Shown here one piece after another: positions 9,189 to 16,787 of a DNA stretch of 39,843 bases. The notes under the pieces are model-generated. The model saw nothing but the letters and a program-made list of their open reading frames with translations, searched no databases and had not been told where the DNA came from. This stretch comes from an uncultured Alphaproteobacteria bacterium (GTDB lineage: Bacteria > Pseudomonadota > Alphaproteobacteria > UBA8366 > JADFVY01): contig CAMYKU010000049.1 of NCBI GenBank assembly GCA_947259105.1, positions 1-39,843 of the forward strand. Reading direction: 5' to 3'. A program made the position numbers and the translations under genes. The first letter of the stretch is position 1; every line of letters begins with the position of its first letter.

Positions 9189-9908
9189 ATGAAACTGAAT
9201 GAGCTATCCGACAACAAGGGCGCAAGAAGCGACCGGACGCGCGTCGGCCGCGGCGCCGGCTCCGGTAAGGGCCGGACGGCCGGCCGCGGCATGAAGGGCC
9301 AGAAGTCCCGCAGCGGCGTCGCGATCAAGGGCTTCGAGGGTGGCCAGATGCCGCTCTACAGGCGCGTGCCCAAGCGCGGCTTCAAGAATCCGTTTCGCAA
9401 GGAATATGCGGTAATCAATCTCGGCCGGCTGCAGCAGGCGATCGACGACAAGAAGCTCGATGCCGGCAAGACGGTGGATACCGCTGCCCTGACCGCGGCC
9501 GGCCTGGTGGGGCGTCGTGTGGGCGACGGCGTGCGGCTTCTTGCAAAAGGCGAACTGAAGACAAAGATAACCATTCATGTCGCCGGCGCGTCGAAGGCCG
9601 CCGTCGAGGTTGTCGAGAAAGCCGGCGGCAAGGTCATACTCCCCGAGGCGCCCGCGCCCAAGGCCGGAAAAAAGGCGGACAGGGCCGAAGCCAGGGCGAA
9701 GGCCAAGGTCAAGGACGAGACTAAGGCCAAGGCCGGGGATAAAGCCACGGATAAGGCCAAGGCCAAGGACAAGGACAAGGATAAAGCCAAGGACAAGGCC
9801 AAGGCCAAGGACGAGAGCAAGGTCGAGGCTGAGAACAGGGCCGAGGCCGAGGATGAGGACGCAAACGAGACCCCCCCGGCCGACGAAACGCCGGCTGAAG
9901 ACAACTGA
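9189..9908 (+). CDS. rplO: 50S ribosomal protein L15 with long charged C-terminal tail
   Basis: L15 is a late-assembly 50S protein. Residues 1 to about 152 form a normal L15, with [21 protein letters not shown] near residues 18-38 and the [17 protein letters not shown] motif. The full product is 239 residues, against roughly 145-165 in most bacteria. The extra 80-odd residues run from about 155 to the end and consist of Lys, Ala, Asp and Glu, with [17 protein letters not shown]-like runs and then a more acidic end ([13 protein letters not shown]). The tail DNA (about 9655-9905) is purine-rich and repetitive. AGAGGA lies upstream of the start. Confidence 0.96.
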   Translation: MKLNELSDNKGARSDRTRVGRGAGSGKGRTAGRGMKGQKSRSGVAIKGFEGGQMPLYRRVPKRGFKNPFRKEYAVINLGRLQQAIDDKKLDAGKTVDTAALTAAGLVGRRVGDGVRLLAKGELKTKITIHVAGASKAAVEVVEKAGGKVILPEAPAPKAGKKADRAEARAKAKVKDETKAKAGDKATDKAKAKDKDKDKAKDKAKAKDESKVEAENRAEAEDEDANETPPADETPAEDN

Positions 9909-9945
9909 AACCTGAAGCCGGAATCGTCCGGCAGGAACCCGTGCC

Positions 9946-11277
9946 ATGGCATCTGCCGCTGAACAGTTAGCCGCCAATTTCAATTTCGGTGCCTTCAGCA
10001 AGGCCACCGAACTGAAAAAGCGCCTGTGGTTTACCCTCGGCGCGCTGGTCGTCTACAGGCTCGGCACATATGTACCGATTCCGGGTATCGATCCGGCCGC
10101 GCTGAGCGACATTTTCTCGCGCCTGGCAGGCGGCATCGCCGGCATGGCCGACGTGTTCTCGGGCGGGGCATTGAGCCGTATGTCCATCTTCGCCCTGAAC
10201 GTCATGCCCTACATTTCGGCGTCGATCATCATGCAGCTCATGACGGCGGTGGTGCCGACGCTTGAGGAGTTGAAGAAAGAAGGCGAGACGGGCCGCAAGA
10301 AAATCAACCAGTACACCCGCTACCTGACGGTCGTGCTGGCGACGGTGCAGGGGTACGGCATCGCTGTGGGACTGCAAAACAGCAGCGGTGTCGTGGTCAC
10401 TCCGGGGCTGTCCTTCGTAATCACGACTGTTGTGACGATCGTCGGTGGCACGATGTTCCTGATGTGGCTGGGCGAACAAATCACCCAGCGCGGTGTCGGC
10501 AACGGTATTTCGCTGATCATCTTCGCGGGCATTGTCGCCAATATGCCGGCGGCGCTGGCGCAGACACTGGAACTCGGCCGCACCGGTGCGCTGTCGGCCG
10601 CCCTGATCATCGTCCTGCTGGTGATGTCCGTGGCCGTGATCGCCTTCATCGTGTTCATGGAGCGCGCACAGCGGCGGATCGTGGTCCAGTACCCCAAACG
10701 CCAGGTCGGCAACCGGATGTTCGGCGGCGAGTCGTCGCATCTGCCGCTGAAGCTCAACACCTCCGGCGTGATTCCGCCGATCTTCGCGACCTCGCTGCTG
10801 CTGCTGCCGGCGACCTTCGCGGGGTTCGGCGGCAGCGGGGGGCCGGAGTGGTTGACGACGATCACCGCCTATCTGGGGCGCGGCCAGCCTGGCTACCTGC
10901 TGATTTACGTATCGCTGATCGTTTTCTTTGCGTTTTTCTATACCGCGGTCGTCTTCAACCCGGCGGATACCGCCGATAATCTGAAGAAGTACGGCGGATT
11001 CGTCCCGGGCATAAGGCCCGGCAAAAACACGGCGGAATATCTGGATTTCGTCCTGACCCGGCTGACCGTTGTCGGCGCCGCCTACCTGTCGGCCGTCTGT
11101 ATCCTGCCGGAAATCCTGATATCGCAATATGCCGTACCGTTTTACTTTGGCGGAACCAGCCTGCTGATCGTGGTCAGCGTGACCATGGATACGGTCGGTC
11201 AAATCCACGCACACATGCTGGCTCATCAGTATGAGGGGCTCATCAAGAAGAGCAAGCTGCGTGGGAGACGTGGATGA
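9946..11277 (+). CDS. secY: Preprotein translocase subunit SecY
   Basis: SecY is the channel subunit of the Sec translocon in the inner membrane. The 443-residue product has about ten hydrophobic segments and known family sequences, including the plug-region stretch VYRLGTYVPIPGIDPAAL (about residues 40-57) and MPYISASIIMQLMT. The cytoplasmic C5/C6 loop segments include PKRQVGNRMFGGESSHLPLKLN and GFVPGIRPGKNTAEYL. CAGGA precedes the ATG. The stop overlaps the adk start as ATGA, a common alphaproteobacterial arrangement. Confidence 0.98.
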   Translation: MASAAEQLAANFNFGAFSKATELKKRLWFTLGALVVYRLGTYVPIPGIDPAALSDIFSRLAGGIAGMADVFSGGALSRMSIFALNVMPYISASIIMQLMTAVVPTLEELKKEGETGRKKINQYTRYLTVVLATVQGYGIAVGLQNSSGVVVTPGLSFVITTVVTIVGGTMFLMWLGEQITQRGVGNGISLIIFAGIVANMPAALAQTLELGRTGALSAALIIVLLVMSVAVIAFIVFMERAQRRIVVQYPKRQVGNRMFGGESSHLPLKLNTSGVIPPIFATSLLLLPATFAGFGGSGGPEWLTTITAYLGRGQPGYLLIYVSLIVFFAFFYTAVVFNPADTADNLKKYGGFVPGIRPGKNTAEYLDFVLTRLTVVGAAYLSAVCILPEILISQYAVPFYFGGTSLLIVVSVTMDTVGQIHAHMLAHQYEGLIKKSKLRGRRG

Positions 11278-11927
11278 ACATCATACTGTTGGGCCCTCCC
11301 GGAGCAGGCAAGGGCACCCAGGCCGAACGACTGGAAAAAACGCACCATATGATCCAACTTTCGACCGGTGACATGCTGCGCGCCGCCGTTGCCGCGGGCA
11401 GCGAGATCGGCCTTAAGGCCAAGGCGGTGATGGAGGCGGGCGAGCTCGTATCCGACGACATCATGATCGGCATCATCGCCGACCGCATCATGCAGCCGGA
11501 CTGCGCCGCCGGTTTCATACTCGACGGGTTCCCGCGCACCACCGACCAGGCGGCGGCGCTGGACGACATCATGGCCGACAAGCAATTGAAACTCGACGCC
11601 GTGGTCGAGATGACGGTGGATGATGAGGCGCTGACGGAACGGATTACCGGCCGATTTGCCTGTGCGAAATGCGGCGCGGGGTACCACGACCGGTTCAAGC
11701 AGCCGAAAACGCCGGATACGTGCGACGCCTGCGGATCGTCGGAGTTTACGCGCCGGGACGACGACAATGCCGAAACCGTAAAGGCGAGGCTTGCCGCCTA
11801 CCATGGGTCGACCGCCCAGATCATCCCGTACTACAGGGAAAAGGGCATTTTACGGTCGGTCGACGGGATGGCCGCGATCGACGACGTCACCCGGGAAATA
11901 GAACAGGTCCTGGAGACTCTGCAGTGA
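11274..11927 (+). CDS. adk: Adenylate kinase
   Basis: Adk interconverts ATP plus AMP and two ADP in the cytoplasm. The 217-residue product has the P-loop GPPGAGKGTQ at residues 7-16, the AMP-binding STGDMLR segment and the DGFPRT motif. The lid is the long form and carries a Cys4 zinc site (CAKC and CDAC), unlike the E. coli lid. The start overlaps the secY stop. A perfect-consensus promoter begins at the first base after the stop codon. Confidence 0.98.
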   Translation: MNIILLGPPGAGKGTQAERLEKTHHMIQLSTGDMLRAAVAAGSEIGLKAKAVMEAGELVSDDIMIGIIADRIMQPDCAAGFILDGFPRTTDQAAALDDIMADKQLKLDAVVEMTVDDEALTERITGRFACAKCGAGYHDRFKQPKTPDTCDACGSSEFTRRDDDNAETVKARLAAYHGSTAQIIPYYREKGILRSVDGMAAIDDVTREIEQVLETLQ

Positions 11928-11955
11928 TTGACATGGCGCCCGATAAAACTATAAT
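11928..11955 (+). promoter_or_regulatory. Perfect-consensus sigma-70 promoter for the alpha operon
   Basis: TTGACA at 11928-11933 and TATAAT at 11950-11955 are separated by 16 bases, matching the housekeeping consensus at all 12 positions. The -35 box starts at the first base after the adk TGA. Transcription would start near 11961-11963 and give a leader of about 100 bases before rpsM, adding expression of rpsM-rpsK-rpoA-rplQ beyond read-through from secY-adk. The boxes are seen directly; activity is inferred. Confidence 0.8.
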
Positions 11956-11963
11956 CCGCCCGC

Positions 11964-11983
11964 CCGGACCGGGGACGGTCCGG
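11964..11983 (+). promoter_or_regulatory. Leader hairpin upstream of rpsM
   Basis: CCGGACC (11964-11970) and GGTCCGG (11977-11983) form a 7-bp stem with a 6-base loop right at the predicted 5' end of the alpha-operon transcript. It may protect the mRNA 5' end or be part of a ribosomal-protein feedback site; S4 regulates the E. coli alpha operon through a leader pseudoknot, but that fold was not recognised here. Confidence 0.5.
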
Positions 11984-12060
11984 CGGTTGGGTACGCCCGG
12001 AGATCGGAATTCATTTCCGACGACGGACGGCAATTCAAACGACATCGAGGAGCAGGCAGC

Positions 12061-12432
12061 GTGGCACGCATAGCTGGCGTGAATATCCCGACGCAGAAGC
12101 GCGTTGAGATCGCCCTTACTTACATCCATGGGATCGGCCGGACCAAGGCCTCGGAAATCTGCGGGAAATGTAACATCCCGCGGGAGCGCCGGGTACAGGA
12201 CCTGACCGATCAGGAAACCATGCAGATCCGCGAAATCATCGACCATGACCACATCGTCGAGGGTGATTTGCGTCGTGAGGTGGCGATGAATATCAAGCGC
12301 CTGCTTGACCTTGGTTGTTACCGGGGCTTGCGGCACCGCAAGGGCATGCCGGTGCGCGGCCAGCGGACCCACACCAATGCACGGACGCGCAAGGGCAAGG
12401 CGCGGCCGATTGCCGGCAAGAAGAAGGCTTGA
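12061..12432 (+). CDS. rpsM: 30S ribosomal protein S13 (GTG start)
   Basis: S13 is a 30S head protein contacting P-site tRNA and the 50S subunit. The 123-residue product begins [21 protein letters not shown] and ends with [25 protein letters not shown], both family signatures. The start is GTG at 12061 with GAGGAG a few bases upstream; the conserved ARIAGV N-terminus supports it. It is the first gene after the predicted alpha-operon promoter. No rpmJ lies between adk and this gene. Confidence 0.96.
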   Translation: MARIAGVNIPTQKRVEIALTYIHGIGRTKASEICGKCNIPRERRVQDLTDQETMQIREIIDHDHIVEGDLRREVAMNIKRLLDLGCYRGLRHRKGMPVRGQRTHTNARTRKGKARPIAGKKKA

Positions 12433-12438
12433 TCCGAG

Positions 12439-12831
12439 ATGGCGAAACAGACAGGCACACGCACGCGGCGTCGCGAGCGCAAGAACATCACGTCGGGCGT
12501 CGCGCATGTCAGCGCCACGTTCAACAACACGATGATCACGATCACCGACGCGCAGGGCAATGCGATTTCCTGGTCGTCGGCGGGTAGCCAGGGATTCAAG
12601 GGGAGCCGCAAGTCGACTCCCTATGCCGCGCAGATGGCGGCGGAGGATGCCGGCCGCAAGGCGATGGACCACGGCATGAAGACGCTGGATGTCGAGGTCA
12701 AAGGACCGGGCTCGGGACGCGAATCCGCGCTGCGGGCACTGCAGGCCATCGGCTTTAACATCACGGCAATCCGCGACGTGACGCCGATCCCCCACAATGG
12801 CTGTCGCCCGCCCAAGCGACGTCGGGTTTGA
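12439..12831 (+). CDS. rpsK: 30S ribosomal protein S11
   Basis: S11 lies on the 30S platform near the E-site codon. The 130-residue product has the motif [21 protein letters not shown] near residues 21-41 and the C-terminal [18 protein letters not shown], which is nearly invariant in bacteria. It starts 6 bases after rpsM. The ribosome binding site is weak, so coupling is probable. Confidence 0.98.
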   Translation: MAKQTGTRTRRRERKNITSGVAHVSATFNNTMITITDAQGNAISWSSAGSQGFKGSRKSTPYAAQMAAEDAGRKAMDHGMKTLDVEVKGPGSGRESALRALQAIGFNITAIRDVTPIPHNGCRPPKRRRV

Positions 12832-12879
12832 CGTGACGGGTTGCCGGCCCCCACAGGCCCGGCATGAAAGACAGGGGTG

Positions 12880-12900
12880 CAATCGCCGTGCGGGCGATTG
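12880..12900 (+). promoter_or_regulatory. Hairpin in the rpsK-rpoA spacer
   Basis: CAATCGCC (12880-12887) pairs with GGCGATTG (12893-12900) in an 8-bp perfect stem, about 33 bases before the rpoA GTG. Another imperfect GC stem (around 12842-12864) precedes it. There is no U-run, so a processing or stability role is likelier than termination. It sits in the only spacer of about 100 bases inside the alpha operon. Confidence 0.5.
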
Positions 12901-12933
12901 GGCGCCAATGATTTGACCGAGAGGTTTACAACC

Positions 12934-13950
12934 GTGATTCAGAAGAACTGGCAAACGCTGATTAAGCCCACGAAGCTCAATATCGAGGGTGGTGCCGATC
13001 CGGGCAGAACTGCGACCATCGTTGCCGAGCCCCTCGAGCGGGGCTTCGGGCTCACGCTGGGCAACGCGTTGCGGCGGGTCCTCCTGTCGTCGCTGCAGGG
13101 CTCTTCGATCACCTCGATCCAGATCGAGGGCGTGCTGCACGAGTTCTCGTCCATCCCGGGCGTGCGCGAGGACGTGACCGATATCGTCCTCAACCTGAAG
13201 TCCCTGGGATTGCGGATGCATGGCGAGGGCGCCAAGCGCATGAGCCTGACGGCGCACGGCCCCGGCGAAGTGACCGCGGCGCAGATCGAGACCGGCCACG
13301 ACATCGACATCATGGATCCGAATCTCATCATCTGCACGCTGGACGAAGGCGCCAAGCTGGCCATGGAAATGACCGTGGAGACCGGCAAGGGCTACGTCCC
13401 GGCAACCCAGAACCGTCCCGAGGATGCGCCGATCGGCATGATCCCGGTGGATGCCATGTACAGTCCCATCCGCAAGGTGTCCTACAAGGTGGAGAACACC
13501 CGCGTCGGCCAGGTCACCGACTACGACAAACTGTCGATGACCATCGAGACTGACGGCTCGGTGACGCCCGAGGACTCGCTGGCGTTGGCGGCGCGGATCC
13601 TGCAGGACCAACTGCAGCTGTTCATCAATTTCGAGGAGCCGCAGACGCAGATCCTCGAGGAGCGGCCTTCCGAACTGCCGTTCAACAAGAACCTGTTGCG
13701 CAAGGTGGACGAACTGGAGCTGTCGGTGCGCTCGGCCAACTGCCTGAAGAACGACAACATCGTCTACATCGGCGACCTGGTGCAGAAGACCGAGCAGGAA
13801 ATGCTGCGCACGCCGAATTTCGGCCGCAAGTCGCTGAACGAGATCAAGGAGGTGCTGGCGCAGATGGGCCTGCATCTCGGTATGGAAATCCCCAACTGGC
13901 CGCCGGAGAATATCGAGGAAATGGCGCGCCGGCTGGACGAGCCGTACTGA
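12934..13950 (+). CDS. rpoA: DNA-directed RNA polymerase subunit alpha (GTG start)
   Basis: RpoA dimerises to nucleate RNA polymerase and contacts UP elements and activators. The 338-residue product starts with GTG at 12934 to give [17 protein letters not shown], the usual alphaproteobacterial N-terminus. The open frame extends to 12877, but those residues are not family-like. The N-terminal assembly domain runs to about residue 235 (with [15 protein letters not shown]). A linker follows, then the C-terminal domain with [21 protein letters not shown] and the helix-hairpin-helix region [18 protein letters not shown] lies upstream. Confidence 0.97.
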   Translation: MIQKNWQTLIKPTKLNIEGGADPGRTATIVAEPLERGFGLTLGNALRRVLLSSLQGSSITSIQIEGVLHEFSSIPGVREDVTDIVLNLKSLGLRMHGEGAKRMSLTAHGPGEVTAAQIETGHDIDIMDPNLIICTLDEGAKLAMEMTVETGKGYVPATQNRPEDAPIGMIPVDAMYSPIRKVSYKVENTRVGQVTDYDKLSMTIETDGSVTPEDSLALAARILQDQLQLFINFEEPQTQILEERPSELPFNKNLLRKVDELELSVRSANCLKNDNIVYIGDLVQKTEQEMLRTPNFGRKSLNEIKEVLAQMGLHLGMEIPNWPPENIEEMARRLDEPY

Positions 13951-13993
13951 TCGGCCACCTTGTAGCACGGATTTAATTGAGGGAGCCGTCGCG

Positions 13994-14419
13994 ATGCGAC
14001 ATGGAATGAGCGGCCGCAAGCTGAACCGGACTAGCAGCCACCGCAAGGCGATGCTGTCCAACATGGCCAATGCGCTGATCAAGCACGAGCAGATCAAGAC
14101 AACCCTGCCGAAGGCGAAGGAACTGCGTCCGTTCGTCGAGAAGCTCGTCACCCTGGGCAAGCGTGGCGGTCTGCATGCCCGCCGCCAGGCCTTTGCAACA
14201 CTTCGCGACAACGCGATGACGGCCAAGCTGTTCGATACGCTCGCCGGCCGCTACGCGGAACGCCCGGGCGGCTATACGCGTGTGTTGCGGGCAGGGCACC
14301 GCCACGGCGATGCCGCCGATATGGCGGTCGTCGAGTTCGTCGAGCGCGACATCGAAGCCAAGGGCCAGGATTCCGGACCGACTCAGGAGGCCGCCGCTGC
14401 CGTCTCGGACGAGGAATAG
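13994..14419 (+). CDS. rplQ: 50S ribosomal protein L17
   Basis: L17 is a 50S protein near the tunnel exit. The 141-residue product begins [21 protein letters not shown] and contains the [22 protein letters not shown] family block. The last 25 or so residues are an acidic, low-complexity tail ([18 protein letters not shown]), a mild extension common in this class. GAGGGAG precedes the ATG. It is the last gene of the cluster and is followed by an intrinsic terminator. Confidence 0.97.
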   Translation: MRHGMSGRKLNRTSSHRKAMLSNMANALIKHEQIKTTLPKAKELRPFVEKLVTLGKRGGLHARRQAFATLRDNAMTAKLFDTLAGRYAERPGGYTRVLRAGHRHGDAADMAVVEFVERDIEAKGQDSGPTQEAAAAVSDEE

Positions 14420-14453
14420 CGCGCCGGGGCTCTCAGGCGACAGAACGAGTCAG

Positions 14454-14482
14454 GGGCGGCCATCGTGCCGCCCTCTTTCTTA
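14454..14482 (+). terminator. Intrinsic terminator after rplQ
   Basis: GGGCGGC (14454-14460), loop CATCGT, GCCGCCC (14467-14473) and then TCTTTCTT form a classic stem and U-rich tail 34 bases after the rplQ stop. It closes the ribosomal protein supercluster. Confidence 0.88.
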
Positions 14483-14535
14483 TTCGGCGCCTGGAGTGTT
14501 TCAAGATTGTCTGGATTCTTGCTTGCGCCGACGGC

Positions 14536-14645
14536 GCGACCTCATACTTCGAGACGCGGCTCCGCCGCTCCTCAGCATGAGGGAACAAGCGTTGGAGCCT
14601 CATGCTGAGGAGGGCCTTCAGGCCCGTCTCGAAGTATGAGGTCGC
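14536..14645. repeat. Dispersed palindromic repeat, paired inverted copies (copy A)
   Basis: Two ~47-base units face each other: 14536-14582 and 14598-14645, with a 15-base spacer. Each begins or ends with the GCGACCTCATACTTCGAGAC motif and has CTCCTCAGCATGAGG at the inner side. The central segments differ (GCGGCTCCGCCGC versus GGCCTTCAGGCC), but each is itself palindromic, so pairing is conserved without sequence identity. The same unit recurs at 33046-33192. This looks like an alphaproteobacterial REP-like family. The rest of the 14420-14720 spacer holds only the rplQ terminator. Confidence 0.9.
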
Positions 14646-14720
14646 TCGATGCCGGCGTCGATCAATCTTGAAGTGTTCTAGTTCTTGAGATCGGATATCC
14701 GGGACGTTAGCATCGTGTCC

Positions 14721-15194
14721 ATGGATCGAAGCCGCATCCCCAAGTGTTTCGCCGCAATCTGGGCGTTGAGCGTTTTGGCGCTTTTCGCTGGTGCGGGGTG
14801 GTCGAATTCAGCTGCGACTTCAACCCATCGGACGGCGGCTTGCTGGTCTGAGATTGAAGTGCCAACACCTTCCCCGCTGGATGATGACTATCGTATTGTC
14901 TATCGCGTGGACGGCCTGCCCGACGCGGTAACCGGGATTTTACCTCCCATGGCCAATCCGGGCGGGGGGTTCCTCGATTTTCATATGCTGGGGCTGACAT
15001 TTGGCGGTTATTCGGCGAACAGTGCGTTTGTCTATTTCGAGCAGATATCCGGCACAGTTCCGACCCAACACCTGACTGTATTCCGGTTGCATGGCGGTCA
15101 GGCGACTGAATCATTCTCGGCCCTCGTTCGTGCGGATGCGAAGAATCTTGAGCAGCTCAGGGACTTTGTTGATCGATGTGAGGTCGTTCAATAG
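14721..15194 (+). CDS. Hypothetical exported protein
   Basis: I do not recognise this 157-residue product. From the ATG at 14721 it has a basic start (MDRSRIPK) and a hydrophobic stretch (about residues 10-26, AAIWALSVLALFAGAGW), consistent with a signal peptide or single anchor. The rest is a soluble domain with three later cysteines at most and no clear motif. An in-frame TTG at 14685 would add 12 residues before the signal, which is less likely. Codon use looks less GC-biased than in neighbouring genes, and the gene stands alone between a repeat element and the protease gene, which suggests a recent or lineage-specific gene. Confidence 0.6.
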   Translation: MDRSRIPKCFAAIWALSVLALFAGAGWSNSAATSTHRTAACWSEIEVPTPSPLDDDYRIVYRVDGLPDAVTGILPPMANPGGGFLDFHMLGLTFGGYSANSAFVYFEQISGTVPTQHLTVFRLHGGQATESFSALVRADAKNLEQLRDFVDRCEVVQ

Positions 15195-15359
15195 ACGGCC
15201 ATCATCAGTCTATGGCACAGAGTGGTGATACTGCCCCAACCATCGCGGCCTTCACAAAACAAACGATTTGCCTAGTGCAGTTCCTGCGTCGACGCTTTGT
15301 CCCCCGGCGCCGACGACTCCATCTTGTGGCGAGGGACGACGCTGCTTAAGTTGACGGAC

Positions 15360-16787
15360 ATGCTTTCGACGATTGCACGATTCCGTCTGTCGGCCGCTGC
15401 GCTGTTCGGTTTCATCCTGGCGCTGGCGCCGTGCGCCGTGCTGGCCGATACGACTGTCCCCGAAGGCCGCGAACAGATCACGCTGTCCTTTGCGCCCGTC
15501 GTGCGCAGCACGGCACCGGCCGTGGTCAACATCTACGCGAAGAAAGTCGTCCAGCAGCGATCGATCTCTCCGTTGTTCGACGATCCCTTTTTCAAGCGCT
15601 TCTTCGGCGACGATTTTCCGTTCGGCGGCGCCCCGCGGGAGCGGATCCAGAACTCGTTGGGTTCGGGTGTGCTGGTGCGCGCCGACGGCGTGGTGGTCAC
15701 CAACAACCACGTCATCGAAGGCGCCGAGGAAATAACGGTGGTGCTGTCCGACCGGCGCGAATACGAGGCGGAGATCGTGCTCGCCGACAAGCGTACGGAC
15801 GTCGCCGTACTGCGCATCGATCCCGAAGGCGAGGATCTGCCGGCGGTGGCGTTCGGCGATTCCGACGGCCTTGAAGTGGGTGACCTGGTATTGGCCATCG
15901 GCAACCCGTTCGGGGTCGGGCAGACGGTGACCAGCGGCATCGTATCGGCGCTGGCGCGCACCCGGGTCGGCGTCGCCGACTACCGCTCGTTCATCCAGAC
16001 CGACGCGGCGATCAATCCCGGAAATTCGGGTGGCGCGCTGGTGGCCATGGACGGAAGCCTGGTCGGCATCAACACGGCGATCTTTTCGAAGAGCGGCGGC
16101 TCGCTCGGGATCGGCTTCGCCGTTCCCAGCAACATGGTCAGGGCCATTGTCGACTCGGCCATCGAAGGCCGCCCGCTGGTGCGCCCCTGGATGGGTTTCG
16201 AGGGCCGGGCGCTGACGGCGGAGCTGGCCCAGGCGATGGGTATGCGGCGGCCGGTCGGTATCATCGTGGAGGACGTATACAAGGGCGGCCCGGCGGACGG
16301 TGCGGGGTTGCGGTCCGGCGACGTCGTCGTATCCGTCGCCGGCCAGGATGTCGAAGACATGCAGGCATTGCGGTTTCGGCTTGCGACCCGCCGGATCGGC
16401 GAGTCGGTGCAGATGACGGTGTTGCGCAAGAAGGTCGAGCGGAGCGTCCGGTTCCCGCTCGTGGCGCCGCCCGAGGATCCGCCCCGGAACGAGACGCTGC
16501 TGAAGGGCGAGCAGCCGCTGGCCGGCGCCCGGATCGCCAACCTGTCGCCGGCGCTGATCGAGGATCTCGGGTTAACCGGGCGACGGCAGGGGGTCATTGT
16601 GCTCGGTGTCGTGCGGCGTTCGAGAGCGGCGCGGCTCGGCCTGCGTCCGGGCGATATTCTGGCCGCAATCAATGGCGTCGAACTCTCGCGGGTCCAGGAC
16701 GTCAAGAAGATCATCTCGAAACCACCGGAGTCCTGGAGGATCGCGATCCGCCGCGGCGACCGGATCCTCAAGGTCGAGGTTCGATGA
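15360..16787 (+). CDS. Periplasmic Do/HtrA family serine endopeptidase
   Basis: This 475-residue protein is a periplasmic protease/chaperone of the DegP/DegQ type (family S1C), which degrades misfolded envelope proteins. Start ATG 15360 gives a signal peptide (residues 1-29, ending CAVLAD). The trypsin-like domain shows the triad His117 (TNNHVIEG), Asp147 (KRTDVAVL) and Ser223 (NPGNSGGAL). Two PDZ domains follow, the first near residues 280-365 and the second near 400-475 (RPGDILAAINGVEL). Its stop overlaps the rarA start as ATGA, so the two are probably co-translated. An in-frame GTG/ATG-like opening at 15297 would displace the signal peptide and is rejected. DegP and DegQ cannot be separated by inspection. 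Confidence 0.93.
   Translation: MLSTIARFRLSAAALFGFILALAPCAVLADTTVPEGREQITLSFAPVVRSTAPAVVNIYAKKVVQQRSISPLFDDPFFKRFFGDDFPFGGAPRERIQNSLGSGVLVRADGVVVTNNHVIEGAEEITVVLSDRREYEAEIVLADKRTDVAVLRIDPEGEDLPAVAFGDSDGLEVGDLVLAIGNPFGVGQTVTSGIVSALARTRVGVADYRSFIQTDAAINPGNSGGALVAMDGSLVGINTAIFSKSGGSLGIGFAVPSNMVRAIVDSAIEGRPLVRPWMGFEGRALTAELAQAMGMRRPVGIIVEDVYKGGPADGAGLRSGDVVVSVAGQDVEDMQALRFRLATRRIGESVQMTVLRKKVERSVRFPLVAPPEDPPRNETLLKGEQPLAGARIANLSPALIEDLGLTGRRQGVIVLGVVRRSRAARLGLRPGDILAAINGVELSRVQDVKKIISKPPESWRIAIRRGDRILKVEVR

Noticed and set aside
9655-9905. L15 tail DNA as a micro- or minisatellite or CRISPR-like array
   Set aside because: Repeat units are irregular in length and sequence, remain in frame and encode a plausible charged tail; no spacers exist.
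12061-12432. Expected rpmJ or rpsD within the alpha operon
   Set aside because: Neither was found between secY and rplQ. This is normal for alphaproteobacteria, so it is not treated as a loss.
11887-14226. Very long minus-strand open frame (779 codons) opposite adk-rpsM-rpsK-rpoA
   Set aside because: It overlaps well-identified ribosomal and RNA polymerase genes on the other strand. Its length is a by-product of high GC and codon bias, and its translation shows no family motif.
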